From assembly GCF_964340835.1 (NCBI RefSeq), contig NZ_OZ204251.1: a DNA stretch of 64,000 nt, one strand, 5' to 3'. The notes beneath the pieces are model-generated. The model searched no databases and was not told where the DNA came from. It worked only from the letters and a program-made list of their open reading frames with translations. A program made the translations under genes and the position numbers. Source of the DNA: Bombilactobacillus bombi (GTDB lineage: Bacteria > Bacillota > Bacilli > Lactobacillales > Lactobacillaceae). Below are positions 1 to 9,459 of the stretch, one piece after another; within the stretch, counting starts at the first letter, position 1, and each line of letters starts with the position of its first letter.

Positions 1-506
1 ACCATGTCACGTCGCATAAGCCGAAAATCTCGAGCTCCCGGAACGATTTGGGTATCTGAAATCCGATTAATGATTTTGTAAAACATATTAGAAAAAAAAG
101 ACCGCAGCTTAGGTTCGCCACTACGATCCGTGCGGGCAGTGCCAATACAATCATAATCAGTAGTTTCTAAAAGCTGAATCATTTGAATCAACATTTCTGG
201 TGGGTCTTGAAGATCTGCATCCATAATAGTGACTAAATCACCGTCAGCATTCTTCAGCCCCGCATATATTCCAGCTTCTTTACCAAATTGGCGTGAAAAT
301 GAGATAAAATGAGTATCAATATCCGTTTTATCCGTTAATTGCCGCAATTTGGTTAATGTGTTATCAGTAGATCCATCATTAATAAATAAGATGGACGGTT
401 GATAGTTGGGTAATTTGCTAAAAGTTTTTTTAATTGCTTGATAAAAAAGTTCAACTGTTTCCTCTTCGTTGTGGCAAGGAACAATGATACTAACTTTTTG
501 GTTCAT
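1..506 (-). CDS. Family 2 glycosyltransferase, C-terminus beyond window
   Basis: The 168 visible residues form the catalytic half of a GT-A, DPM1/GtrB-like glycosyltransferase. Such enzymes usually move a sugar from a nucleotide donor to undecaprenyl phosphate at the inner membrane face. The N-terminal strand is VSIIVPCHNEEE, followed by NDGSTDNT (about 43-50) and a DADLQDPPE motif (about 96-104) whose DxD binds metal and donor. The family often carries C-terminal membrane helices, which would lie outside the window. The ATG at 506 gives the expected start of the fold. It is divergent from the GNAT gene. The family is clear; the sugar and acceptor are unknown. Confidence 0.85.
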   Translation of the reverse strand, partial: MNQKVSIIVPCHNEEETVELFYQAIKKTFSKLPNYQPSILFINDGSTDNTLTKLRQLTDKTDIDTHFISFSRQFGKEAGIYAGLKNADGDLVTIMDADLQDPPEMLIQMIQLLETTDYDCIGTARTDRSGEPKLRSFFSNMFYKIINRISDTQIVPGARDFRLMRRDM

Positions 507-595
507 TATGTTCTAACCTCTTTATTTGATAAAATAATCATAACCTTAATTAAGCTAAATTTCTAGCTGTGATTAAGATAGAAAGTGAGAAATTT

Positions 596-1081
596 ATGCA
601 ATTACAACTACAAGCAATGACAAAACAACAGTTTAATGAATTTTTGCGTTCACAAATTCATGAATATGCACAACAAAAAGTAGCTAATAAATTATGGCAT
701 CCAGATCAGGCTCAACAGCGAGCTGCTGAAGATTTTCAGATGTTACTTCCACAAGGACTTGATACTTATCATAACTATTTCTATGTTTTATGTTCAAAGT
801 CACAGCCAATATATGGCTACGTCTGGTTAGCAGAAGTGGTGGACGGTGATCAGCCTGATGAACCTTATTTGTTTATCAATGATTATGCGATTTTGTCCAA
901 ATATCAAAATCAAGGCTATGGCCAGCAAGGCTTACAACTAGTTTTTGAGCAGGCTAAAAAACTTGGTTATCAACATTTAGGACTTCATGTTTTTGGTAAA
1001 AATCAAATAGCTCAGCATTTATACCAAAAAATGGGTTTTATTCCCACAGATATCGTAATGAAAAAATCATTAAGTGATTAA
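596..1081 (+). CDS. GNAT-family N-acetyltransferase
   Basis: A 161-residue GCN5-related acetyltransferase, transferring acetyl from acetyl-CoA to an unidentified amine. The acetyl-CoA loop is seen as the motif A variant YQNQGYGQQGL near residue 110, followed by the C-terminal GLHVFGKNQIAQHLYQKMGF segment typical of the fold. I chose the ATG at 596 because AAAGTGAG lies six bases upstream; an in-frame GTG at 569 has no ribosome site. The protein is unusually rich in Gln. It stands alone between a divergent glycosyltransferase and a permease. The family is secure; the substrate cannot be read from the sequence. Confidence 0.8.
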   Translation: MQLQLQAMTKQQFNEFLRSQIHEYAQQKVANKLWHPDQAQQRAAEDFQMLLPQGLDTYHNYFYVLCSKSQPIYGYVWLAEVVDGDQPDEPYLFINDYAILSKYQNQGYGQQGLQLVFEQAKKLGYQHLGLHVFGKNQIAQHLYQKMGFIPTDIVMKKSLSD

Positions 1082-1201
1082 TTTTCTGTAAAAATATTAT
1101 TTATTTCATTATTTTCCATTAAATTAGGGTCAAGTTATTGACAAAATGGCACTGTTGTTAGAAAATATTAATCAATTTCTAATTTAAATTTCAAAGAAAT
1201 C

Positions 1202-2653
1202 ATGGGGGTACCGAGCTTGAATAAATTACTACAGCGGATGTTGCGTAAAGAAGATCCAAGTGTATACGAAATTAAAGATGCGCATTTAGAAAGGACCCTA
1301 CGAGTGCGTGATTTTTTGGCTTTAGGTGTGGGGACAATTGTTTCGACCACTATTTTTACTTTGCCAGGAGCTGTAGCAGCTGAGCATGCTGGACCAGCAG
1401 TTATCTTGTCGTTTTTAGGTGCAGCCGTGGTCGCCGGGTTAGTGGCTTTTGCTTATGCAGAAATGGCTTCAGCAATGCCTTTTGCCGGTTCGGCATATTC
1501 TTGGATTAATGTAATCTTTGGTGAATTTTTTGGCTGGGTTGCCGGTTGGGCTTTACTTGCAGAATATTTTATTGCAGTTGCTTTTGTGGCTTCCGGTTTA
1601 TCTGCTAATTTTCGAGGATTAATTGCTCCTTTGGGTCTAAAATTGCCCAATGCTTTAGCTAATCCTTTAGGCAGTAATGGTGGAATAATAGATTTGGTCG
1701 CTGCAATTGTGACTATTGGTGTAGCCCTCCTGCTTTCTCGTGGTGTAACAGAAGCAGCTCGTGTAGAGAATGTTTTAGTGGTGGCTAAAGTTTTAGCTAT
1801 TATTTTATTTATTATTGTTGGCGCAACAGCAATCCATGCTCAAAATTATACGCCGTTCATTCCAAAGTATCATGCTAATCCAGATGGGAGTGCTTTTGGC
1901 GGTTGGCAGGGTATTTATGCCGGGGTCTCAATGATTTTTCTAGCTTATATTGGTTTTGATTCAATTGCAGCTAATTCTGCAGAAGCTATAGAACCTCAAA
2001 AAACAATGCCTCGTGGAATCTTAGGTTCATTAGTGATTGCAGTAGTATTGTTTGTTGCTGTTGCCTTGGTATTAGTAGGAATGTTCAAATATACCTCATA
2101 TGCAAATAACGCTGAGCCTGTTGGTTGGGCTTTACGTCATAGTGGACATGGCATTGTTGCTTCTGTAGTCCAAGCAATTGCTGTTATCGGCATGTTTACA
2201 GCCTTGATTGGGATGATGCTGGCTGGTTCAAGATTGATTTATTCTTTTGGTCGTGATGGTTTATTGCCAAAATGGTTGGGAAAAGTAAATGATAAAAATC
2301 TACCAAATCATGCTTTAATTGTGATTACACTAGTTTCTGTTATTATTGGTTCCATATTTCCTTTTGATGAATTATCACAACTGATTTCAGCAGGGACGTT
2401 GATTGCTTTTATGTTTGTTTCTTTAGGTATTTATGGACTTCGCCGGCGTGAGGGTAAAGATATTGTGAATACAGGTTTTAAAATGCCACTTTATCCAGTA
2501 TTGCCATTTTTAGGTTTTCTTGGTTCTTTGATAGTGTTTTATGGTTTGAGCCACGCGGCTAAATTATATGCCGGAGCTTGGTTCTTGGTAGGGGTCTTGG
2601 TCTACTTCTTTTATGGTATGCATCATTCCTATTTGGAAAAGAAAAATAGTTAA
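1202..2653 (+). CDS. APC-superfamily amino-acid permease
   Basis: A protein of about 480 residues with roughly 12 hydrophobic helices, of the APC cationic amino-acid transporter type (YfnA/CAT-like). The conserved first helix region FLALGVGTIVSTTIFTLPG and the segment YIGFDSIAANSAEAIEPQKTMPRGI are diagnostic; the latter is the helix 6 to 8 region of this family. It probably imports an amino acid by proton symport. The start is uncertain: ATG at 1202 has a weak ribosome site, and an in-frame TTG at 1217 preceded by GGGGG would give a more usual N-terminus (NKLLQRMLRKED). TTGACA at 1138-1143 may be its -35 box, but the -10 is poor. A bidirectional terminator follows. Confidence 0.85.
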   Translation: MGVPSLNKLLQRMLRKEDPSVYEIKDAHLERTLRVRDFLALGVGTIVSTTIFTLPGAVAAEHAGPAVILSFLGAAVVAGLVAFAYAEMASAMPFAGSAYSWINVIFGEFFGWVAGWALLAEYFIAVAFVASGLSANFRGLIAPLGLKLPNALANPLGSNGGIIDLVAAIVTIGVALLLSRGVTEAARVENVLVVAKVLAIILFIIVGATAIHAQNYTPFIPKYHANPDGSAFGGWQGIYAGVSMIFLAYIGFDSIAANSAEAIEPQKTMPRGILGSLVIAVVLFVAVALVLVGMFKYTSYANNAEPVGWALRHSGHGIVASVVQAIAVIGMFTALIGMMLAGSRLIYSFGRDGLLPKWLGKVNDKNLPNHALIVITLVSVIIGSIFPFDELSQLISAGTLIAFMFVSLGIYGLRRREGKDIVNTGFKMPLYPVLPFLGFLGSLIVFYGLSHAAKLYAGAWFLVGVLVYFFYGMHHSYLEKKNS

Positions 2654-2660
2654 AATAAAA

Positions 2661-2695
2661 AAACTTGATTAGTCTATGATTAATCAAGTTTTTTT
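2661..2695. terminator. Bidirectional intrinsic terminator
   Basis: An 11-bp inverted repeat (2661-2671 with 2681-2691, AAACTTGATTA) with a nine-base loop. It is followed by T's on both strands and lies between the convergent permease and pepX. Confidence 0.85.
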
Positions 2696-2700
2696 ATTGC

Positions 2701-5106
2701 TTAGCAACGCGGAAGTATTAATTTAGAATTAGCACAGTCAAGTTGATAATGAATATCCTGATTGCCTCTAATTGTCATTTCCATATCGGTAGCATAGACA
2801 ATTAATCCCAGTTGATGTCCTGGTAATAAGCGATAATGGGTGGGTTGTAATGCTAAAGTGAATTCATAAAATTCCCCAGGATTAACGGTTTCAACTTGAG
2901 TTAAGACAGTGCGATTTTGAAGATTCATGTGGGCCAAAGAAATAAGTTGGTAATCGCTAGTTGAGTGAGACAATTGGTATTCGCGTAAATCTTCTTTTTG
3001 ATAATGAAATCCCAAATCAAAAGCCTGTGTTTCTAGAACTTGGGGTAATTTTTCTAAACGGTGATAAGTACCATAGTCAATTAAACGACAGCTTATTAAC
3101 CCGATATTGTGATCACTGGCTAAACGTAGCTTGACCTGTGGTCTGCCATCTAAGATGAGAGTTTCAGTTTGGGGTGCCGTTTTAAAGATTAAACGTGTTG
3201 CTGCCAAATCTGAATCTGTTTGAACCAAGTCATTTTTCCAATTTTCTAAATGATTTGCATAATAATTAAATTTTTCTGGAATCAGATAATCACGATAAAT
3301 TTGCGGTGTCAAATCCTTAGGTACTGGTTGAGTTTGCAATTGTTGATTTTGTAAATAATAAACTTGGTGTGAATTATTTTTATTGCCCCAGTCAGTTTGA
3401 CTATGCCAGGTTTCTGCTTGCGCATTATCTTGAATTAAAACATCTGGAAGAATCTGTGCTGCTTGATTATTAACATCGTACAACTTATATGTTAGCCAAA
3501 GATTCATCATATCAGTATAGTCCAATGAACGAAAATTATTAATATAAATATGAGGACCTTGGTGAAGGATTAATTTTTTAGTTACGGGGATGTCTTTTAA
3601 AGCCTGCCATAGTTTGTAAACATTTTTGGGTTTCACATTCCAATCATTTAAGCCATGAACCATGATAATATCGGCTTTAATTTTTTTAATATTATGACGA
3701 TAGTTGCGTTTATCCCAAAAATCATTATAGTTACCCGTTTGACGATCTTGCTGCTGTTTTATTTGTTGTAATTGTTCCAGCCAAGTGGTTTTAATCTGCT
3801 GATAATCACCTGCCTGTTTTTGACGGGAAAAAGTTTCTTCTGCTAAAACGTCTGCATCTTCACCTGGAAATCCTCCCGGAGCAACTACGAGTCCGTTTTC
3901 ACGATAATAATCATACCAACTAGAAATTGCTGCCTCAGAAATAATGGTTTTGAGTCCAGCAACACCAGTTGTAGCAACAGCAGTTGCGAGAGTGCCTAAA
4001 TAAGAGCGACCAGTCATAGCAATATGGTGATTGCACCACCAGGCACTGATACTAATCTGTTGGGTTTTGTCAGTAAAAGCCGTACGTTGACCGTTAAGCC
4101 ACTCAATAATTGCAGTTGCAGATTGAGTTTCTTGATCATCACCACAGGTGCGCATACCTTGAGAATCTTTCGTGCCGATACCTGCGGCATACACCACTGC
4201 AAATCCACGTGCAAGAAAATAATCATTCAAACTATAACTAAAATGATTACCAAAGCTAGCTTGAGCATACTTGGTTTGTCCCTTAATAGGCCTGGGCGCA
4301 GGAATTTTTGATGAGGCAGTTTGATTTTGCTCGATTGTGGATACAGTAGGTTGTTTAGGTGTGAGTGAAACATCAACATTATGGGTTAATCGTTCACCGG
4401 CTGCATCATTAGTTCCTTGATTATAAGGTGAAGCGGTATAGAGGACAGGAACCGGTTGGTGATTAGATTCACTGGGCCTGATAATTTCGGCTTTTAACAA
4501 ATCACGTTGACCATCATGATCGCTATCTAAGCTAGATTCTACATAAACCACCTCATGAAGAAGTTGATTCGTATCAAAAACAGGCTGAGACTTGCCATTA
4601 AAAATCAACGGTTTAGAAATATTGTGCATCATTGTTTTAAAATAACCGCGACTAGCCAACTCATCTAAGAATGTTTGTCCATGAACAGTATGAGTAATTA
4701 AGAGTTGATACCATCCATGAACCAAGTCTGAAGTAGTTAGCTGTTGTTTGACAAATTGTGGCTGGTGAACATCAGCTTTGATTTTTAAAGGTTGTTGCAA
4801 ATCAAAATCTTGCTCAACTTCAAAGCCTAACAATTGAAAATAAAGATTGTAAAAAGCAGTGGCAGTGATTTGCTCTTGTTGTACATATTCTTCAGCATTT
4901 TGATGAGAAGTAGCCATCAAAGTTCGTAATTGAACTGTTTGAGATTTAATATCATCCAATTCGGGAAAACTAGTGAGCAATAGCTGCTTTAAGGCTTGAT
5001 GTGGTGCCAAATCAAGAAAATCTGCGTCAATAAAATGAATCTGCTGTAGTTCAAAAATTTCTTGCTGTACGTCAGTTGGTTTGATAGCAAATTGATTTAA
5101 TTTCAT
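2701..5106 (-). CDS. pepX: Xaa-Pro dipeptidyl-peptidase PepX
   Basis: An 801-residue S15 serine peptidase, the normal lactobacillus length. It releases X-Pro dipeptides from proline-rich peptides in the cytoplasm. The catalytic Ser is in GRSYLG (about S368), the Asp in HGLNDWN (about D488) and the His in HQGPHIY (about H519). The N-terminal 150 residues match the helical PepX_N domain and the last 200 the beta-rich C-terminal domain. A strong GAGGAGG site lies seven bases before the ATG. It is a single-gene unit between terminators. I see no damage. Confidence 0.97.
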   Translation of the reverse strand: MKLNQFAIKPTDVQQEIFELQQIHFIDADFLDLAPHQALKQLLLTSFPELDDIKSQTVQLRTLMATSHQNAEEYVQQEQITATAFYNLYFQLLGFEVEQDFDLQQPLKIKADVHQPQFVKQQLTTSDLVHGWYQLLITHTVHGQTFLDELASRGYFKTMMHNISKPLIFNGKSQPVFDTNQLLHEVVYVESSLDSDHDGQRDLLKAEIIRPSESNHQPVPVLYTASPYNQGTNDAAGERLTHNVDVSLTPKQPTVSTIEQNQTASSKIPAPRPIKGQTKYAQASFGNHFSYSLNDYFLARGFAVVYAAGIGTKDSQGMRTCGDDQETQSATAIIEWLNGQRTAFTDKTQQISISAWWCNHHIAMTGRSYLGTLATAVATTGVAGLKTIISEAAISSWYDYYRENGLVVAPGGFPGEDADVLAEETFSRQKQAGDYQQIKTTWLEQLQQIKQQQDRQTGNYNDFWDKRNYRHNIKKIKADIIMVHGLNDWNVKPKNVYKLWQALKDIPVTKKLILHQGPHIYINNFRSLDYTDMMNLWLTYKLYDVNNQAAQILPDVLIQDNAQAETWHSQTDWGNKNNSHQVYYLQNQQLQTQPVPKDLTPQIYRDYLIPEKFNYYANHLENWKNDLVQTDSDLAATRLIFKTAPQTETLILDGRPQVKLRLASDHNIGLISCRLIDYGTYHRLEKLPQVLETQAFDLGFHYQKEDLREYQLSHSTSDYQLISLAHMNLQNRTVLTQVETVNPGEFYEFTLALQPTHYRLLPGHQLGLIVYATDMEMTIRGNQDIHYQLDCANSKLILPRC

Positions 5107-5157
5107 AAGAACCTCCTCATGAGTATTTAATAATTATAACGCATCATACAAGTGAGC

Positions 5158-5197
5158 AAAATAGTTCCTAACCTCTAGGAAAGGTAGGAACTATTTT
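5158..5197 (-). terminator. Terminator after dapF
   Basis: A 13-bp inverted repeat (AAAATAGTTCCTA, 5158-5170, with 5185-5197). It lies just beyond the dapF stop on the minus strand. The T-tract is mostly inside the stem, so strength is uncertain. Confidence 0.6.
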
Positions 5198-5215
5198 AAA
5201 TAATATCGTTTTTAC

Positions 5216-6202
5216 TTATGGACGACGATCTTTAATAAATTGTTGATAAGCAGCATCTTCAACTGTTGGAGTGATTTTTACTTGTGCTGGGTCGATAGTG
5301 GCATGATGCAAGTCATTTTCATTTAAGTCTAGATAGTGGGTGATTGTGGCATTACCAATAAGTTCAATCCAGTAATGATTATCAGTTTGATGAACTCGGG
5401 TTTGAACATAACCGCCGGGATTATAAACTGTCAGCAAACGATCGAAAATGTTCAACTCTGGATGAATGAGAGCAAAGGCAAGACTAGTCGCCGACATCCC
5501 CGTACCACAAGCATTAGTGAAGCCAACGCCTCGTTCAAAAGTTTGAACAAATAGTTGTTGCTCATTAATAATTTGAGCAAAACTGACATTGACACCATCG
5601 GGAAAATAAGGATTAGCTTGATTAAGTTTGGTCCCTAAATTTTTTAGTAAGTCGCCAGCTAAAATTTTAGCCGATACAAAACTAATTAAGTGTGGATTGG
5701 GCACAGCAATAGCTGTGAACTTTAAATCAGAAGCTAATACTGGGACAGGTTGACTAATTAATTGTTCCGTTCCTAAGTTGTCAAAGGGTAATGCCGCACG
5801 TTGAAAACTGACTGGGCTAATTTCCACGCTGATAGCTTTGACATCTGGCGCCCAATCAGCTTGGCAAGTAACTTTTAAATCAGCCTGCTCAGTTTCCACA
5901 ATAAAATCATTTTGCTGATATTTTTCGGCTAAATAGCGTCCTACAGTACGAAGACCATTACCGCACATTGAAGCAATAGTACCATCAGCATTAATTACTT
6001 GCATTTTTCCCAGTGCTGGCAGATGTTGGGAGTTACTAACTACTAACAAGCCATCAGCACCACCTAAAAGTCCAGTTTGTGAATTAGTAATATTTTTTGC
6101 TAGGATAACTAGTTCTTCTTGGGTGAGTGGCTGTTGTAAAGTAGTTTGATCAAGTAAAAAAAATTGATTTTGAGAGCCATGTACTTTTTGAATTGTAACC
6201 AT
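5216..6202 (-). CDS. dapF: Diaminopimelate epimerase
   Basis: A 328-residue PLP-independent epimerase converting LL- to meso-diaminopimelate, used for peptidoglycan or lysine. Both catalytic cysteines are present: ASMCGNGLRT (C80) and TNACGTGMS (C232), one per lobe of the two-fold fold. AAAGGAG lies eight bases before the ATG. It is slightly longer than many DapF proteins (about 275-330) because of a C-terminal extension. It lies 11 bases after lysC and is very likely cotranscribed with it. It supplies the epimerisation step missing from the divergent lysA operon. Confidence 0.96.
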   Translation of the reverse strand: MVTIQKVHGSQNQFFLLDQTTLQQPLTQEELVILAKNITNSQTGLLGGADGLLVVSNSQHLPALGKMQVINADGTIASMCGNGLRTVGRYLAEKYQQNDFIVETEQADLKVTCQADWAPDVKAISVEISPVSFQRAALPFDNLGTEQLISQPVPVLASDLKFTAIAVPNPHLISFVSAKILAGDLLKNLGTKLNQANPYFPDGVNVSFAQIINEQQLFVQTFERGVGFTNACGTGMSATSLAFALIHPELNIFDRLLTVYNPGGYVQTRVHQTDNHYWIELIGNATITHYLDLNENDLHHATIDPAQVKITPTVEDAAYQQFIKDRRP

Positions 6203-6213
6203 GATATTCTCCT

Positions 6214-7566
6214 TTAATTAAAAAATTGATGGTAAATTTCTGAAACTGCGATAGGTGCATCAGCTTGTTTGGTTCCTAACATAATTGAAATCCGAGAAGC
6301 CCCTTGATTAATCATATGCAGTCCAATATTTTTCTTGGCCAAGGATGAAGTGATTAATTTCATGACACCAATTTTATTTCGCATTCCTTCACCTACAATC
6401 ATCAGAATAGCATAGTCGTCAATCCATTCTAAATAGTCCGGATTTAAGACTTCTTGAATTTTTTGACACATTTGTTGGCGTAATTCCTCTGTAAATTGGC
6501 GTTTGTCAAAAATAACTGTCAAGTCGTCAATCCCTGACGGCATATGTTCATAAGAGATGTTAAATTGATAAAAAATTTGTAATAGTTTTAACGTGAAACC
6601 AACTTCTTTATTAAGCAGATAGCGATGTAAATAAAGTGCTGCAAAATGATTGGAACTAGCCACGCCAGTAATGACATTTTGAGTATGAAAATGTTGTTCA
6701 GGAACAATCATAGTTCCAGGAAGATTAGGATGATTAGTGTTTTTGACCTTAATTGGAATTTGGCCCTCAATTGCAGGTATCAATGCTTCATCGTGAAACA
6801 CCGAAAAACCTGCATAAGATAACTCCCGCAATTCACGATAAGTCATAACTTGAATTGGTTGAGGATGTGTTACAATTCGAGGATCAGCAGCATAAATTGC
6901 ATTGACATCAGTAAAATTCTCGTACAGCTCAGCTTGTAGCCCTTGTGCTAAAATGGCACCGGTAATATCAGAACCACCACGTGAAAAGGTCGCAATTTGC
7001 CCACTTTCAGTGACTCCATAGAATCCTGGAACGATTAACAATTCTTGGGTTTGGCGCCATTTTTTTAAATTTTGATAAGTTTGTGGTAAAACGGCGGCAT
7101 CATTAGGCACATCGCTTACCAGTAATCCAGCAGTTTTTGGATCTAAAAAGCGTGCTGCAACACCTTGTTTTTGCAGAATTAGAGTAAGTAATTGGGCATT
7201 AATTTTTTCTCCATGCGCTTTGAAAGCAGCCATTAAAAAATCATAATTGGCATAGTTAGTTAAGGGTAATTCAATGAGTTCTTGTTTTAAAGGTTGCAAT
7301 GAATTTTGAGAAATATCAAAAAAATCAGCAATTTCTTGATAACGTGTCCAGATTTGATTTAAGGCTGCCTGATAATCTCTTTTTTGAAGTACACAATTTG
7401 CATATTTGATTAAAAGGTCGGTTACCTTAATGTCAGAATCTGCCCTTTTTCCAGGTGCAGAAGTAACGATGACACGTCGTTTAGGTTCAGCTAAAATAAT
7501 ATTAAGTACTTTTTGAACTTGAGGACCATTAGCGAGTGAACTACCACCAAACTTAACAACTCTCAT
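6214..7566 (-). CDS. lysC: Aspartate kinase
   Basis: A 450-residue monofunctional aspartokinase, phosphorylating aspartate as the first step toward lysine. The N-terminal VKFGGSSLA and the central TFSRGGSDITGAILAQ motifs are the amino-acid-kinase active site. The last 150 residues hold tandem ACT-like domains, usually the site of lysine feedback. AGAAGGA precedes the ATG. It is the first gene of the leftward pair lysC-dapF. No riboswitch is seen on this side, so control may be enzymatic or by another route. The isozyme class is inferred from length. Confidence 0.95.
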   Translation of the reverse strand: MRVVKFGGSSLANGPQVQKVLNIILAEPKRRVIVTSAPGKRADSDIKVTDLLIKYANCVLQKRDYQAALNQIWTRYQEIADFFDISQNSLQPLKQELIELPLTNYANYDFLMAAFKAHGEKINAQLLTLILQKQGVAARFLDPKTAGLLVSDVPNDAAVLPQTYQNLKKWRQTQELLIVPGFYGVTESGQIATFSRGGSDITGAILAQGLQAELYENFTDVNAIYAADPRIVTHPQPIQVMTYRELRELSYAGFSVFHDEALIPAIEGQIPIKVKNTNHPNLPGTMIVPEQHFHTQNVITGVASSNHFAALYLHRYLLNKEVGFTLKLLQIFYQFNISYEHMPSGIDDLTVIFDKRQFTEELRQQMCQKIQEVLNPDYLEWIDDYAILMIVGEGMRNKIGVMKLITSSLAKKNIGLHMINQGASRISIMLGTKQADAPIAVSEIYHQFFN

Positions 7567-7836
7567 TTTGACGAATCCTTCTTTTATTAAAATTTTTTTA
7601 ATGTAATTAGGCTAAATTGTAACATTTTAATTTTAATCTGCAAATATAAATTTCGACGACTAAGGAGCATTATTGAAAAAAATTATTTATTTTGCAAGTT
7701 GAAAATATTGGTATAGTCCTATTTTGAAGCAATTTTTCTGGCTTTGATTTTTAAAATAAATTAAGCTGGCAGTGAAGTTATTTTGGCACTTGTGGTTTTA
7801 TTTTTGCACTTTTTAATTAATAAATTATGAAAAGTG
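7567..7836. other. Divergent control region between lysC and the lysA operon
   Basis: About 270 A+T-rich bases without a recognisable gene. A minus-strand promoter candidate for lysC is described separately. I found no second aptamer and no tRNA-responsive leader here. Confidence 0.5.
7669..7697 (-). promoter_or_regulatory. Candidate lysC promoter
   Basis: On the minus strand TTGCAA (7692-7697) lies 17 bases before AATAAT (7669-7674). The 5' leader would be about 95 bases. The boxes are only fair matches. Confidence 0.35.
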
Positions 7837-7865
7837 TTGACATTATGATTAATTAATAATAATAT
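7837..7865 (+). promoter_or_regulatory. Promoter of the lysA operon
   Basis: A perfect TTGACA (7837-7842), a 17-base spacer and TAATAT (7860-7865). Transcription would start near 7872, right at the 5' edge of the lysine aptamer. Confidence 0.8.
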
Positions 7866-7867
7866 TT

Positions 7868-8060
7868 TTGTTAATCGAAGAGGTCGCAATCAACATGATT
7901 AGCTAGTGGAGTTTCTGCAAAGGCATCGAAACTAGTGAAAGGGGCGGTTGCCGAAGCATTAATTATTGCAGTGATTAATTAGCTGGGACGTAATCCAATA
8001 AATTGCGGACTGTCGCAAATGATAATTTGCGGAGCGCTATCGACAAAATTGAAACCAGAT
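7868..8060 (+). promoter_or_regulatory. Lysine riboswitch (L box) aptamer
   Basis: The conserved blocks of the lysine riboswitch occur in order: GAAGAGGTCGCAA (7877-7889), GAAAGG followed by GGTTGCCGAAGC around 7938-7958, and AGCTGGGACGTAATCC near 7981-7995. The ends TTTTGTTAATCG and CGACAAAA can close the P1 helix. It sits between a strong promoter and a terminator ahead of lysA, the usual target. When lysine is bound the terminator should form, switching off all seven downstream genes. Assignment rests on recalled consensus, not a covariance-model search. Confidence 0.88.
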
Positions 8061-8076
8061 AATATCTTGTCTGAAG

Positions 8077-8116
8077 GACTCTTTTGTTTGCTTATGCGCA
8101 CAAAAGAGTCTTTTTT
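8077..8116 (+). terminator. Riboswitch expression-platform terminator
   Basis: An 11-bp perfect stem (GACTCTTTTGT 8077-8087 with 8100-8110) followed by six T's. It ends 21 bases before the lysA start. Confidence 0.88.
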
Positions 8117-8137
8117 AATATAATAGGAGAGTTGCCA

Positions 8138-9457
8138 ATGCTAACAAATAATCTATATGATATTAATGAGCATAACCATCTAACTATTGGTGGGGTTGAT
8201 GCTTTAGAATTAGCTCAAAATTTTGGGACACCATTAATTGTTTATGATGTGGCTCGCATTAAACAGCAGCTGCAAGCTTTTCAAACAGCATTTGCTCAAC
8301 AAAATATTGATTATGCTGTTAGTTATGCCAGTAAGGCATTTGCAGCTATTGCTATGTATCAAGTAGTAAACCAAGCAGGGGCACATATTGATGTTGTTTC
8401 TGGAGGAGAATTATATACCGCTTTACAGGCTGGATTTCCGATGGATAAAGTGAGCTTTCATGGAAATAATAAAACACCAGCAGAATTATTATTAGCGGTT
8501 AAGCAGCATGTGGGAGTTATTATTTTAGATAATTTTTATGAGATTGAATTGTTGGATCAAATTCTGCAAGAAAATCAAGCTGAAATTAAAGTTATGTTGC
8601 GCATTACTCCGGGAGTAACAGCTCATACTCACCAATATGATCAAACTGGGCAAGAAGATAGTAAATTTGGTTTTGATGTTCGTTCAAGACAAGCAACTCG
8701 AGCTCTCAAAATGGTTTTAGCTAATTCTCGCATGGATTTAATTGGAATCCATGCTCATATTGGTTCACAAATTTTAGAGGTCGAAGGATTTGAATTAGAA
8801 GTGCAAGCTTTGATGCAAATCATTAAAGACTGGTCACAACAGTATGACTATCAGCCACAAGTGTTGAATCTAGGCGGTGGTTTTGGCATTCGTTATACAG
8901 CTCAAGATCAAATTATTGAGCCAGAAGTTTTCGTCAAAGCTATTGTTCAAGCAGTAAAAAGATCTGCAAGCAAGTATCAATTGTCAATCCCCGCTATTTG
9001 GATTGAGCCCGGACGCTCAATTGTTGGGGCAGCAGGCTATAGCTTATATACAATTGGCTCACGAAAAGATGTCCCCGGTTTGCAATCTTATGTTAATGTT
9101 GATGGAGGAATGGGTGATAATATTCGCCCTGCATTATATCAGGCTGATTACGAAGCTATTTTGGCTAGAAATCCCCAAGCAGCAGCAGTAGAAACAGTCC
9201 ATTTAGCTGGACGATATTGTGAATCAGGAGATATTTTAATTGATCAACAAAAATTGCCCGCTAGCCATCCGGGAGACATTGTTGCAGTTTTAGCAACTGG
9301 TGCTTATGGTTACAGCATGGCTTCCAATTATAATCGCGTTCCGCGTCCTGCAGTAGTCTTTGCGGAAGCAGGCAAATCTCAATTAGTTATAAAACGGGAA
9401 ACGTACGCTGATTTAGTAAGTCATGATTGCTTTTATCAACAAAAAGGGGGGAATTAG
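8138..9457 (+). CDS. lysA: Diaminopimelate decarboxylase
   Basis: A 439-residue PLP enzyme removing CO2 from meso-diaminopimelate to give lysine. The PLP lysine is in SYASKAFAA (about K66), the glycine loop is GGGFGIRY, and the C-terminal CESGDIL supplies the cysteine of the shared active site. I chose ATG at 8138, preceded by AGGAG; an upstream in-frame start at 8084 falls inside the terminator stem and gives a non-homologous leader. It is the first gene of the riboswitch-controlled operon. Placing the last enzyme first is unusual in pathway order but common in lactobacilli. Confidence 0.96.
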   Translation: MLTNNLYDINEHNHLTIGGVDALELAQNFGTPLIVYDVARIKQQLQAFQTAFAQQNIDYAVSYASKAFAAIAMYQVVNQAGAHIDVVSGGELYTALQAGFPMDKVSFHGNNKTPAELLLAVKQHVGVIILDNFYEIELLDQILQENQAEIKVMLRITPGVTAHTHQYDQTGQEDSKFGFDVRSRQATRALKMVLANSRMDLIGIHAHIGSQILEVEGFELEVQALMQIIKDWSQQYDYQPQVLNLGGGFGIRYTAQDQIIEPEVFVKAIVQAVKRSASKYQLSIPAIWIEPGRSIVGAAGYSLYTIGSRKDVPGLQSYVNVDGGMGDNIRPALYQADYEAILARNPQAAAVETVHLAGRYCESGDILIDQQKLPASHPGDIVAVLATGAYGYSMASNYNRVPRPAVVFAEAGKSQLVIKRETYADLVSHDCFYQQKGGN

Positions 9458-9459
9458 TT

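Noticed and set aside
4024..4311. Plus-strand open frame within pepX
   Set aside because: It is an antisense shadow of an intact pepX, with no ribosome site and low-complexity translation.
8084..8137. In-frame upstream start for lysA
   Set aside because: It lies inside the riboswitch terminator stem, has no ribosome site, and adds residues foreign to LysA. The ATG at 8138 has AGGAG.
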